Below are positions 32,912 through 42,588 of a stretch of 64,000 nt of DNA, piece after piece. Under the pieces are notes generated by a model that had not been told where the DNA came from, did no database searches, and saw only the letters and a list, made by a program, of their open reading frames with translations. The position numbers and the translations under genes are program-made. How positions within the stretch are numbered: the stretch's first letter is position 1; the number at the start of each line of letters is the position of its first letter. This stretch comes from Curvularia sp. ZM96 (Eukaryota > Ascomycota > Dothideomycetes > Pleosporales > Pleosporaceae): positions 1,116,001-1,180,000 of the forward strand of contig JAJGBQ010000005.1 of the NCBI GenBank assembly GCA_022457065.1, given 5' to 3'.

Positions 32912-34471
32912 TTCCCCAAGAGGTATTTCGAGTTCGTGTCACCGATTGAAGGCGATGGTTCGTTGAACACATTGGGTAACCTTCAGCCCTTAAATAAATT
33001 CTTGATCACGCCCGACGAAAGGCCGCCTTAGATCAGTACGACTCGTACGAACAAGATCGTTAGTCCTTGATCAAAGCCACAATGTCCGTGTGCTGAAACT
33101 GGACCTGAAAACCCCTATACAAGTCGTTCGGCAAGCCATAATGTCTCGCAACCAGTGGGGGCTGAGGACATGGACTTAGGGAGGGCGGTCAGCACTAGGT
33201 CTACACTAAATCAGCCACCAGGCATTCACGGTAGAAGCAATCCCAGATCTGTGAAGTTATGAAATAACAATCTATATACTGGAACAAGAAGTTGTCATCA
33301 CTTGTACAACTTGGCTCCTACGTCCACCACATCATTGTCAATGGTAGTATACATTGTTTGCATATACTTCGTAAGCGATGAGATCAGAGTACGCAGCTGT
33401 ATCTATAGAGGAGTTGTCAAAACTATGAGCCCGGATCCCGTCGCTAGGCTGATGCTGCTTTCAGCAGCACGTCCGTACTCCAACCCTCCCAAAAGTGGGA
33501 TATCTAGCCCCACGCTACTAGCCAAAATAAATTAGGGTTGCCACCTACCACATTGTCGCCTTTATCTTAACCATGAATAACATCTGGTCCACGTTGGAAC
33601 CTAAAACAACTGCCGAGGTGTCATCCACAGAAAGGAAGGAAAGTAAAATTTGACCCTGGTAGAACGGAAACATGGGAGCTAGTGGCATGACAAGGCGGAT
33701 TGCAAAGGGATCTCGGGTCGATTCCGTATCGAAACTCCATGCATGAAAATTCGCCGATGCCAATGCACAGGGTTGGTATACTTTCCATTCTAAGACCCCA
33801 AAGTAGCTACATGCATCACGGATTGATGTGAACCATGAGAGGGATATATGCTTGTACACACGACCTTGGCTGTTGTGGGTTTATCGTTAGCCTGTGTTGT
33901 GGTACTGATTCTAGGCGGCCCCCTTTCGTGCTTGCTATTTCCTCCTGCCTGCGGTTACCATTTTACTGGGTTGGCGCTAATGCAATGTACCATCGGATCC
34001 TTGAAACTGGCAGGTTTGAGCATGCCTTCAAGATACCTTGTTTAGTTAACGGGACGCCTAGCTACGCAATCCCGGGTTCCCGCTAGCTCGGCCAGACCAA
34101 CCCCATGTTCCTTCGGCACTGTTGTGGCCCCCACGCGCAGCCCACTCCATCTTGGGTATCGACCATTAGTTGCCGAAGATCGACCCAATCAACAGCTTGG
34201 GCTATCCCTCATTTCCTTTTCACATTGTAGGCATGGAGCAATTATTTTCGTAAACGTATGATCCGAATCAACTGCGCCGTCTTGGAATGCATGTTGGTTT
34301 CCAAGTGAGAAGTAGGGTATGTTGCCGCTCGGCCGAGAGGCGTCAAGGATTCTGGAATACAGGACCTACAGGATAGATGACTTCCCTTGACACCAAAAGA
34401 CGTGTCTAGACGAATCAATCGTCCTTTGTACTGAGCAATTCCAAAAACCATCGATCTTCTATTGTCCAAAC
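32912..34471. other. Divergent promoter region, BBE oxidase and FAD monooxygenase
   Basis: 1.56-kb divergent spacer between cluster genes; a TATA-like A/T block lies near 32991-33000. Small open frames show no motif. No gene is supported. Confidence 0.5.
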
Positions 34472-35959
34472 ATGGCGTATGAGAGGTGTGATTCACCGCA
34501 GAAACAGCACCGCCCCGTCTTCTCTGTTCTTGTTGTAGGCTGCGGTCTCAGTGGACTGGCTTCCGCATTGGCTCTTGCTCAAGCTGGTCACCGTGTGACC
34601 GTTTTCGAGCGCAGTGCAAAGCTACAAGAAGTACGTGCATGCGGTTCCATACTTCCTCCTTTCACATGTATAGAAACTTTCAAGCTGCCATCTCGCTTTC
34701 CTTCTAACATGTCACTATTTGACAGATCGGTGCTGGCATCCAGTTATCCCCGAATGCAACGCGCTTGCTTAAGCAGTGGGGTGTCTTCGACGAGGTCCTC
34801 AAGTATGCTGACCGACCCGAATCTGGTACCTTCCGCTCTTACAAAGGAGATGTGCTCTCGCAATCACCACCTGTCTCTCATCCGAACCTCGTAAAGGATG
34901 AAGCCCCTTACATCGTGATTCACCGTGCCGACCTCCTGCGAGCCTTGCAGTCAGGGATCAAAGATTATTCGATTGATATTCAATTGGGTAGTGAAGTTAC
35001 GGAGATCGACTTCCAGAAGCCCTCCCTCCGCCTCTCCACGGGCAAAGTATATGAAGCGGACTTGATCCTTGGGGCGGACGGAGAGAGATCACGATGCAGG
35101 GGAAAGTTGCTAGGCAGAGAGGATTCACCTTATAGTCCTGGAGACGTCGTATACAGGATATCAGTCCCTATGAATGGGATTACGGAGAAAAATCTAGCTT
35201 GGAATCTCAAACGACGATCTAGTGTCAACTTTTGGATGGGAAAGGGTGGGCACGTAGTCTCATATCTCATCCAGCACGATATGCTCAACATCGTACTAGT
35301 ATACGCTGAAGGTGCAAGTGACAAGAGTGAGGTCATTTACGGGCCACGGCGGGTAGATTTGGAAGAATTTCGAAGCAAGGTCGTGGGCTGGGACCCGGTA
35401 CTTCACGAGCTGATCAATGTAGAAGGCTCGGTCTGCACCAAGTGGACTTTGTTCCAGATCCACGAACCAACGCATTGGCTTCACGAGAGTGGGCGTTTCG
35501 CCCTTATTGGCGATGCTGCTCACGCGATACTGCCATGTCTGTAAGTGAATTGTTGTTCAACGACGACACAGTACTCTTTATCCCATTTCTTTCCGAATCC
35601 GACTAACGATTTTTCTCATCAGAGCACAGGGTGCTGCACAAGCCTTTGAGGATGCAGGTGTCTTGGGTGCGATCTTCGGCCAGCCGGTAGAGCACGACCA
35701 AATCCCCAAAGCTCTCCAGGTATTCGAGGAAGTTCGAAAGCCACGAACTTCGGAAGTGCGACGACGCACATTGGATCAGAAGGCTATGTTTGCCCTAGCT
35801 GATGGACCCGAGCAGGAGGCACGCGATGCAAAACTTCGTGCAGGGGCGGATTATGCACTGTTCCAGTGGCTATGGGAATATGATGCCGCCAAAGCTGGTA
35901 AAGAGGCGTGGAAACGGGTATTGGAACAGGAGCTGAAGAATGAGACTTTGCAACCATAG
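34472..35959 (+). CDS. FAD-dependent aromatic monooxygenase (salicylate-hydroxylase-like)
   Basis: Flavoprotein monooxygenase of group A, 436 residues. Exons 34472-34630, 34726-35540 and 35623-35959 all close in frame. The FAD site is VLVVGCGLSGLASALALAQAG with Glu of VTVFERS. The DG motif is LILGADGERSRCR and the second FAD motif FALIGDAAHAILP. The order matches fungal salicylate 1-monooxygenase and 6-hydroxynicotinate monooxygenase relatives, which hydroxylate ipso to a carboxylate and release CO2. In the basidiomycete vibralactone route an enzyme of this class converts prenyl-4-hydroxybenzoate to prenylhydroquinone, and the same step is plausible here (inference). The gene diverges from the BBE oxidase. 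After GDAAHA the sequence reads LPCLAQGAAQ, where Cys-Leu replaces the more common His-Gln type pair. Confidence 0.92.
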
Positions 35960-36988
35960 TGAGGAAAGGCGAGTCAGGGAAGCTGTCACGGGTCACTCTC
36001 GCTCATGTTCTTCCAGCCATTCGTTCTTTATCTTCAGTTTGTTGCTTATCTGTCACGGCCATAATGAAAAGAGCAATTTTTGTAACTATGCTGGTTTAGA
36101 CAATAAAAATCTGTTTTATCATGGCCTGGAAGATGATGATTGTTCATTCCCTCATATGCAAAATCTATTGCGAGTCTAAAAGCAGCCACGTGGTTCTTGG
36201 ATAAGGTAGATAGACATCCTAACATAACGTAGAGAGAAAAGGTTAGTCCCAAGTAATCAGGATGAAGTTAATTAAAATCAGCGGATAGATCGAACGACAT
36301 AGCACAGCGATCCATAACATGTACAAATGCGTGTAAGGAGCATATTTACATGTACGGAAGGAGGGCATATAACAAATAGATCGCAGGGTATTACATGAAT
36401 TAAGGTAGGACCAAAATCAATTCCTTGTGAGCCCTCTCACAGTATGACTAATTCGTTGTAGGGAGAACGTATGAAGGCGTTTCAAAGAATGCACACGTTG
36501 AAGGATTTCAGTATTAGAGGATCTTTTTGTGTCTACAGGCTCATCAAATTCCTCAAAAGAGCTGTGTCACCCCTCCAATGATATCAAACCATCTCAGTAA
36601 AACAAACTTTTTATTGAATTAGCTCTCATCTAACATACGTGATCGAAATCTTGTCCACTTCAATGCAGCTGGGAGGCAGCTCTGTCTATTCCAGCACTGC
36701 GTCAAGCACAGTGAGCTCAACCTAAAGTCTGGCTGGAAAAACTCCAGATACAAAACAAAGGTACCATCTCTACAATTTCATTTCACAGCTACAACGTGTG
36801 ACATGATGTTGTACGTCAACGCCAACTACAGGGGCGACCAAATAGTGTACACAGAGGAAAATAGAATGAGGAGTTTCCATGTGTGAATCTTTTGAGCTTC
36901 AGTCCTCTTCGTGTGTCCCGTATATGCGTTCAGGTCTCATATGATCTTGCTGTATGATGTCGGCGGCCATCCGTTGACCACTTACGAC
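35960..36988. other. Convergent intergenic region
   Basis: 3' regions of the FAD monooxygenase and the MFS gene. AT-rich, no gene seen. Confidence 0.5.
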
Positions 36989-38872
36989 TTAGCCTAAAGG
37001 CCTTTCCGCTACTCTGGCCTCATCATCTGATCTGCGCATGAACCCGCTTAGGTCCGTTGTTTTAAACCTGCGTGCTGGTATTTTCCGCTCGAAGAGCTCA
37101 TCCAACTCCCTAAACGATCTGTCTTTAGGTTCTGGGAGCCTTACCCAGCTCCACATAAGACCAATGATGCCGGTCCCAGCCCAAAAGAAACCTGATTTTG
37201 CACCCCATTTCCAAGCCGTGGGGTTAAGCATGCGCGGCGTGAGGACATTAGCAACGACAGTAGAGATGTTATAACAGTTGCGTGCTAACACAACTGTCTT
37301 GCCGCGCAGTCGAGTAGATGGGATTTCCGATACGAGGGCGTAACATATTGGGCCAGTCGTTGCATCGTACGTAAGCGTAAATACTAACATCAACGCAGCG
37401 ATGACCCAATCAAGCGAAGCAGGAGGCACCTCCACCGTCTGAGGTGAGCTGCTATTTGGAGCTGAGCTGACAGCAGAAACGATGCGGGGTCGAGGTACAC
37501 AGGCCAAGACACCGATTAAACACACACACAAAAAGGTTAGGAGTTGCCCAGAGAGGTAGAGAGTGCGACGTCCGAAGCGGGTCATGAGAGTCCACGATAC
37601 GACCACACCAAGAAGTCCGAGCGCGAATTGTCCAAGTGATAAACTGTAAGCATGAGAAGATCCAAGGCCCGCTTGTTCATCTGGGTTGCATGAGCAAAAA
37701 TATCCTCATTTGTAATATGAGTCACTCACAGAAATATGTAGAAAAGCCCATGATTGAACCACCGCAAAGAGTCTGGATCATCCATACCATGCAGGTGATC
37801 TCAGTACGGCGTCTATCCACGCCTTTGAAGCAACCTTTATAGCTGGTTCCGCTTTGCGTCTTCTTTTCCTTTTGATCAGTTTGCACCATTTCCTCCAGTG
37901 TAGCTACTAGAGAGGTATCAAACTCGATGTCGGAAACGTGGTCAGGTTGAGTACGTAAGCGGCGAAGAGATTGCTTAGCATCTGCCAAGCGTTTTTGCCT
38001 AACGAGCCACCATGGGGATTCCGGTGCATAGTATACAACGATGAGTATTGGTACGGGAAATGCCCATTGAAGGGCAAGAGGCAAGCGATATGACCACATT
38101 GTTGTGACTGTATGCATGCTGCGCAACACAACCGAAGCGATGAGTTGTCCGAGTACCCAACACGCATTGATATATCTAGAATATCATGAGATGTTTGGGT
38201 TGTGATATTTGTCAGAGTCGCAAATACATACGTGGTTAGATATGCTCTCAGAGCCACGGGGCACACATCCGCCGCATACACTGTGCAGATGCATTGGAAC
38301 AGTCCCCACGGTATTCCCGACATGAGTTGACCGACTAGTAATGCCTGCCTCGTTTCAGCACACACTGGTATTGCTATGATCACAGTCATTGCCATCAGTC
38401 CAGCCATGAGGGTGCTTCGATACCCAACACTCTCCGACAGAGTGCCTGTGAGGAAGAGCCCTAAAATCTGCCCTGTGAGACCTCCGTTGACGAATGCACT
38501 TTGCCATGTAGGGTTAATCTCAAATTTCCCGTTTGGTTGTAAGTCGCCAAACTTTTTCTTGAACGGATCCATGGCAAACAGAGTCGGCACCAGAATTGTT
38601 GAGTATCCTTCCATGATAAGGGCCATTGATAAAAGTACCGACCAGGTTATGGCCTTCGGGTAGAGACGTATACCTCGACGGAGTGACATTGAGCGTTCTT
38701 CATCAGAGTTTGTTTCGATTGCAGTAGTTGAAGAATCTACAGGTGTTAATGAATCCAACATTGATGTTGTTGGCGGAATGACCGAAATTGGCGAGGGCCT
38801 GCTGCTTCGGACCGTGGGTGGATGGTAAGAGGGGGCGACGTCGTGTCTCGTATATGCGGGGGGTGGTGGCAT
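36989..38872 (-). CDS. MFS transporter, sugar-porter type
   Basis: Major facilitator of the sugar porter family, 592 residues, with twelve predicted helices. Exons 38872-38232, 38175-37730 and 37680-36989 join in frame. A 90-residue Ser/Pro-rich cytosolic N-terminus precedes helix 1 (AITWSVLLSMALIMEGYST). The loop between helices 6 and 7 starts with PESPWWLVRQKR, a sugar-porter mark, and the C-terminal motif is PEPKDRSFRELDELFERKIPARRF, close to fungal alpha-glucoside permeases. The longer open frame to 38923 lacks an ATG; the ATG at 38872 is used. At the right edge of the cluster it may move pathway product or a glucoside of it, or it may be an unrelated sugar permease marking the cluster boundary. 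It is the last accessory gene before the housekeeping block. Confidence 0.88.
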
Positions 38873-39742
38873 GATGCTATCGTCGTGGAAAGTGCTTGCG
38901 AGAGGCTCGTATATGCGTATCAAATTCGTGAAACCGTGAAATGGTTACTAGAGAGAAAGGCAGCAATCGGGGGTATGGTCGTGCATATATAGTTTCCGCA
39001 AAAGCCTAGCCACAACATGTCACCGTAAACAAAGTAACAGGGTGTCTTCATATAAGGTTCAGGCCAAAGGGTAACCTTAAGGGTAACCACATGGCTTCTG
39101 CCAAGCAGTCCAATATACCATGATAGGAAATGATTGAAGGAAGAGTGTTTGAATAGCTAAACAAACACGACCGGCGCGAGCTTGGTTGCTAGTTGAGGAT
39201 AGAGATACTAAATGAGACCCAAGAGAGATTAGTCTCAGTAGTCTATCGTGGTTTCAATAGTTTTTCATAGCTCTGCATAACTTCACAGCAGTGTATGAAA
39301 TTCTTGGCAGCCCCGCAAGCTGTTGGTAAGTTCAAGCTGTAACCATGATGAGCCTTGGGATGTGCTCTGCAGCGACTACTATGCATGTGTTGTATTGATA
39401 AATTTGGACAACGGTAGACCCCAGTTTCGAGATACCACACCTCACTAAGCCTAGCCTTTCGGATCGGCCCGCTCATTAGCGATGAATATTGACCACGTGT
39501 GCTGTGGAGGTCACGAGTGCTAGGTTCCACTAGATCGCCAGAATGCCATGGTCTCAGTCGCGTCATGAGAGTCCGCTCCCGCTGATCTCCACAGTTACCC
39601 CGGATCCGTGATTTTAAACTACACTACGCTCGGCATTGATACCATGGGATTCACACAGCCCCTCTTTGAGATGCACAATTAACACAATGACATCAGTATT
39701 ACATGTCTATTCTTCAGCCATTCATTGAAGTCACTGGATGCT
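38873..39742. other. Upstream region of the MFS gene
   Basis: MFS promoter (TATA at 38986-38991, minus) and 3' region of the tRNA synthetase gene. No gene is seen. This is the probable right border of the cluster. Confidence 0.5.
38986..38991 (-). promoter_or_regulatory. TATA box of the sugar-porter gene
   Basis: TATATA lies about 114 bp before the ATG at 38872. Confidence 0.45.
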
Positions 39743-41221
39743 TTACTGCTTCGCAGCAGCAGCTTCTTTTTCCTTCTTTTTACGTTCCACTTCTGCCATC
39801 TTGGCTGCCTTCTTCATAGCGTTCTTGGTCATTGGCTTGCCGTCAGCGTCCAGCATTGGCCCACCTTCGGCTTGCCCTTTTGGCTGCTCTAGCTTTGGCT
39901 TGGTGGGGTTGGGGTTACCCTTCCATTCCAGCTTTCGCGGGCGGAGGAACTCCTCTAGTATCTCATCTGTGACCTGCGCTCTTGCGTCTTGGAACTTCTT
40001 GGTATACGCCGTCATCGTTTCAATGCACTCCTTCTTCATCTCACCAGTAAGTAGCTCTCCCTTCCGGTAGTCTTCAGCCAGCCTCTTCAGCTTTTCGTCA
40101 TCATCTTCAAAATAAGCGATGTATTGGTAGGGCACGTCAATGTCAGGGTTTCCTCCCTTCTCGCGATGGAGCTCGAGTGTTTCTTGGCCACCAGAAAATG
40201 CTTTGGTGTTGATCTTGTTCTTGATTTGCTTTGGAGTGTCGCTCATGAAGATCGCTGAGTTGGCGTTAGACGCGCTCATCTTACCACCGGCGCCTTGTAG
40301 CGCTGTAAGGAACTTGGAGTGAATGAGCGCCGGCTTGGGCGAGGGATTGTCCATGCGATTGCAGTTCTCACGGACCAGGCGGAAGTACGGATCCTGATCG
40401 ATAGCACAAGGGATTAGGCAGGGTGTAGCAGCGAGCTTCTTGGATCGGTGATATGTCTTGTAATCCTCTCCCCAGATGAAGGGATACGACGAGGCAAAGG
40501 CAGCAACACATTGCTTGGCTGCAAACGCGTTACTGCCGATATTCGTGGAGCCATGGAAACCGAATGCGCCGCGTACTTGGTTGTTCGTAATGAGTTTCTC
40601 AAACTCGGTTGAGTTAAGGTTGAAGTGCCTGTTGTATCCAGAGGTAAAAAACTCCGAGTCAATGTACATGAAAGTCTTCTTGACATCAAACCCGATAGAG
40701 ATAATGTCCTTGGCGTTTTGTCGTGCAAACTCGTAGACCTCCTCTTGCTTCAGCTTCTCCTTGAAAAGGAATTTCTCGTCATCCGTCAACATAATGACCA
40801 AGGGTACGTCAAAGACATCCTGCAGCCACTTTGTGAACTCAAAGGGGATAGTGTGACCAATATGCATTGCGTCGCTGCTAGGCCCACGGCCAGTGTATAG
40901 CAAGAAGTCATCGCCGCGCTCGTATGTGTCGAGAATCAAGTCGAGGTCTCGATGAGAGAAGAACAGTTCCCTCCGTAGCCAGCGATGTGGTTTGTGGCCT
41001 GTCACGCGCTCGAAACGTTCGAGAAGAGGTTGGTCTATAAGCTTTGTTGCCCACTGTTCCGAGATCTTGACATAGTCGAATTCCTTGACGTTTCCATCCT
41101 CGTCTACCGCTGCTTGTACGTCCCAAGGATTAATTTCCTGTTCGGTCGCTTTCGAGACGGGCTGCGTGGCTGTATCAGCGAGGGACAGGGCAGCGACCGC
41201 TGGGGGTTCGGGCTCGGTCAT
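39743..41221 (-). CDS. WRS1: Cytosolic tryptophanyl-tRNA synthetase
   Basis: Charges tRNA-Trp with tryptophan in the cytosol; 492 residues, no intron. The class I signature HIGH appears as AMHIGHTIPF and the KMSKS equivalent as GGKMSASNANSAIF. The substrate region TGRGPSSDAMH and the helical block SGYNRHFNLNSTEFEKL match eukaryotic TrpRS. The C-terminal 60 residues are Lys-rich (EVERKKKEKEAAAAKQ), a tail often seen in fungal versions. The open frame begins further upstream but without ATG; MTEPEPP at 41221 is the first true start. It forms a divergent pair with the PRELI-type gene. A housekeeping gene, it marks the end of the accessory cluster. Confidence 0.96.
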   Translation of the reverse strand: MTEPEPPAVAALSLADTATQPVSKATEQEINPWDVQAAVDEDGNVKEFDYVKISEQWATKLIDQPLLERFERVTGHKPHRWLRRELFFSHRDLDLILDTYERGDDFLLYTGRGPSSDAMHIGHTIPFEFTKWLQDVFDVPLVIMLTDDEKFLFKEKLKQEEVYEFARQNAKDIISIGFDVKKTFMYIDSEFFTSGYNRHFNLNSTEFEKLITNNQVRGAFGFHGSTNIGSNAFAAKQCVAAFASSYPFIWGEDYKTYHRSKKLAATPCLIPCAIDQDPYFRLVRENCNRMDNPSPKPALIHSKFLTALQGAGGKMSASNANSAIFMSDTPKQIKNKINTKAFSGGQETLELHREKGGNPDIDVPYQYIAYFEDDDEKLKRLAEDYRKGELLTGEMKKECIETMTAYTKKFQDARAQVTDEILEEFLRPRKLEWKGNPNPTKPKLEQPKGQAEGGPMLDADGKPMTKNAMKKAAKMAEVERKKKEKEAAAAKQ

Positions 41222-41748
41222 TGTAGCAATGCGGAAGGCGATATGCGTTGAAGATTTCCTAGCACAGAACAAATAAGAGAGTGTTGAAGCCAGTAAAGCG
41301 TACGTGTCGCCAAGATGCACCGCAGGTTGACTCAATCGCTAGTAAATGACCGCAGCCCCTCGCTCTCACTATAATTAATTTGGAGTATGCATGAGCGCCA
41401 CACTTGCCCCGCACTGCGCCACAGCCAGCCACATATCGGAGGTTCGCGAACCCAGATGCCGGTGAGGAGGAGAGGCAAAACTGATCGCAGGCGGAGCTCC
41501 AGATGCTTCTGCCACTGGCGTCACACCACCATCTTCACACCACTCCACCTCACACAGCTACGCTTTGACGGCCTTTCCAATTGTCCAGTCACAATTGGTG
41601 CTGCTGACCATGCGACTTCGCTACCTGAGATAGAACACCGCGCGCCTCAAGCTGCCTCGAACTTCCACCACCCAACTGCTCCGCCCAATCTGTGCTCTTC
41701 TACGTAAACGACTCTACGAAAGTCCGCAAGCACGGAACAGACGCTAAA
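41222..41748. promoter_or_regulatory. Bidirectional promoter region, WRS1 and PRELI-type gene
   Basis: A 527-bp divergent spacer between two housekeeping genes, with CCAC/CACC-rich stretches and no TATA, as expected for constitutive promoters. Confidence 0.45.
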
Positions 41749-42588
41749 ATGGTCAAGTTCTACTCATCCAATGAAACATACTCATACCCTTTCTCCGCCG
41801 TCTCGCTTGCCTATTTCCTCCGCTATCCGAACCCTTACTCCACTCACGTGCTCTCCACCGACACCATCGCACGTCACTACGACCCCGATACCCAACGCCT
41901 GACAACCATACGGCTGCACTTGAAGCGTTCTAAGCTTCCATCGGCCGTTCTCAAGCTCGTCCCTCGCTCGCTGCTTGGCGCCTCAGCCGGCGGAGACACT
42001 CAGTCTTACATTCTTGAAAAGTCGGTTGTGGATATCAAGGAGGGATGGATGGACACGGAATCACGCAATCTGGAGTGGACAGGAGTCTTGTCGGTGATTG
42101 AGAGGCAGAGGTTCGAGCGTCCTTCATCGCTGTCGCTTGACACTGCGAAGCCTCGGCAAGGCATGGAAGGCCTCGCCCAGCGTCATGGCGTCATCAACTT
42201 CAACAACAAAGGCAATGGCGTCAAGGTGGACGATAATGGTGAGACTACTGAAGTGACGAGCTCGGTCACACTGCACAGTCACATCGGCGAAACATGGAAG
42301 AAGAAGCGTGAGGCTGTCAGGGAAGGCACAATGGAAGACGAACAGCCACAGAAGATGGGGCTCTTGCGGAGTTGGGGTACCGCTGCTCTCCAGCGCAACA
42401 TTGAAAAGATTGGCCTCTCACGGGCGCAGCGCAGTCAGCCCAATGCGCGAGAGGGCATGAAGGTTGTGCTCGAACGCATGCGCGAGGGCGGGCTTGTTGG
42501 CGTGCTCGAGGGCATGCGACGAGACCGTGAAGCGATCATGGCAGGCCAGCCACTGGCCGCGCCGCATGCAGCAAAGACGGACGAGTAA
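41749..42588 (+). CDS. PRELI/MSF1-family mitochondrial lipid-transfer protein (Ups-like)
   Basis: Member of the PRELI/MSF1 (Ups1/Ups2, slowmo) family, 279 residues, no intron. These proteins shuttle phosphatidic acid or phosphatidylserine across the mitochondrial intermembrane space together with Mdm35. Family marks are the opening MVKFYSSNETYSYPFSAVSL, the YPNPYSTHVLSTDTIARHYD segment with the conserved tail RLTTIRLHLKRSKLP, and KSVVDIKEGWMDTESRNL. The C-terminal extension of roughly 90 residues after the MSF1 domain, Lys/Arg- and Glu-rich, is longer than in yeast Ups1. The frame is open upstream, but the domain begins exactly at the ATG at 41749. Which of the Ups1 or Ups2 types it is cannot be settled here. 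Confidence 0.92.
   Translation: MVKFYSSNETYSYPFSAVSLAYFLRYPNPYSTHVLSTDTIARHYDPDTQRLTTIRLHLKRSKLPSAVLKLVPRSLLGASAGGDTQSYILEKSVVDIKEGWMDTESRNLEWTGVLSVIERQRFERPSSLSLDTAKPRQGMEGLAQRHGVINFNNKGNGVKVDDNGETTEVTSSVTLHSHIGETWKKKREAVREGTMEDEQPQKMGLLRSWGTAALQRNIEKIGLSRAQRSQPNAREGMKVVLERMREGGLVGVLEGMRRDREAIMAGQPLAAPHAAKTDE

Noticed and set aside
36989..38872. Assigning the sugar-porter gene firmly as the product exporter
   Set aside because: The motifs are those of alpha-glucoside permeases, not of DHA exporters. Position alone is not enough.
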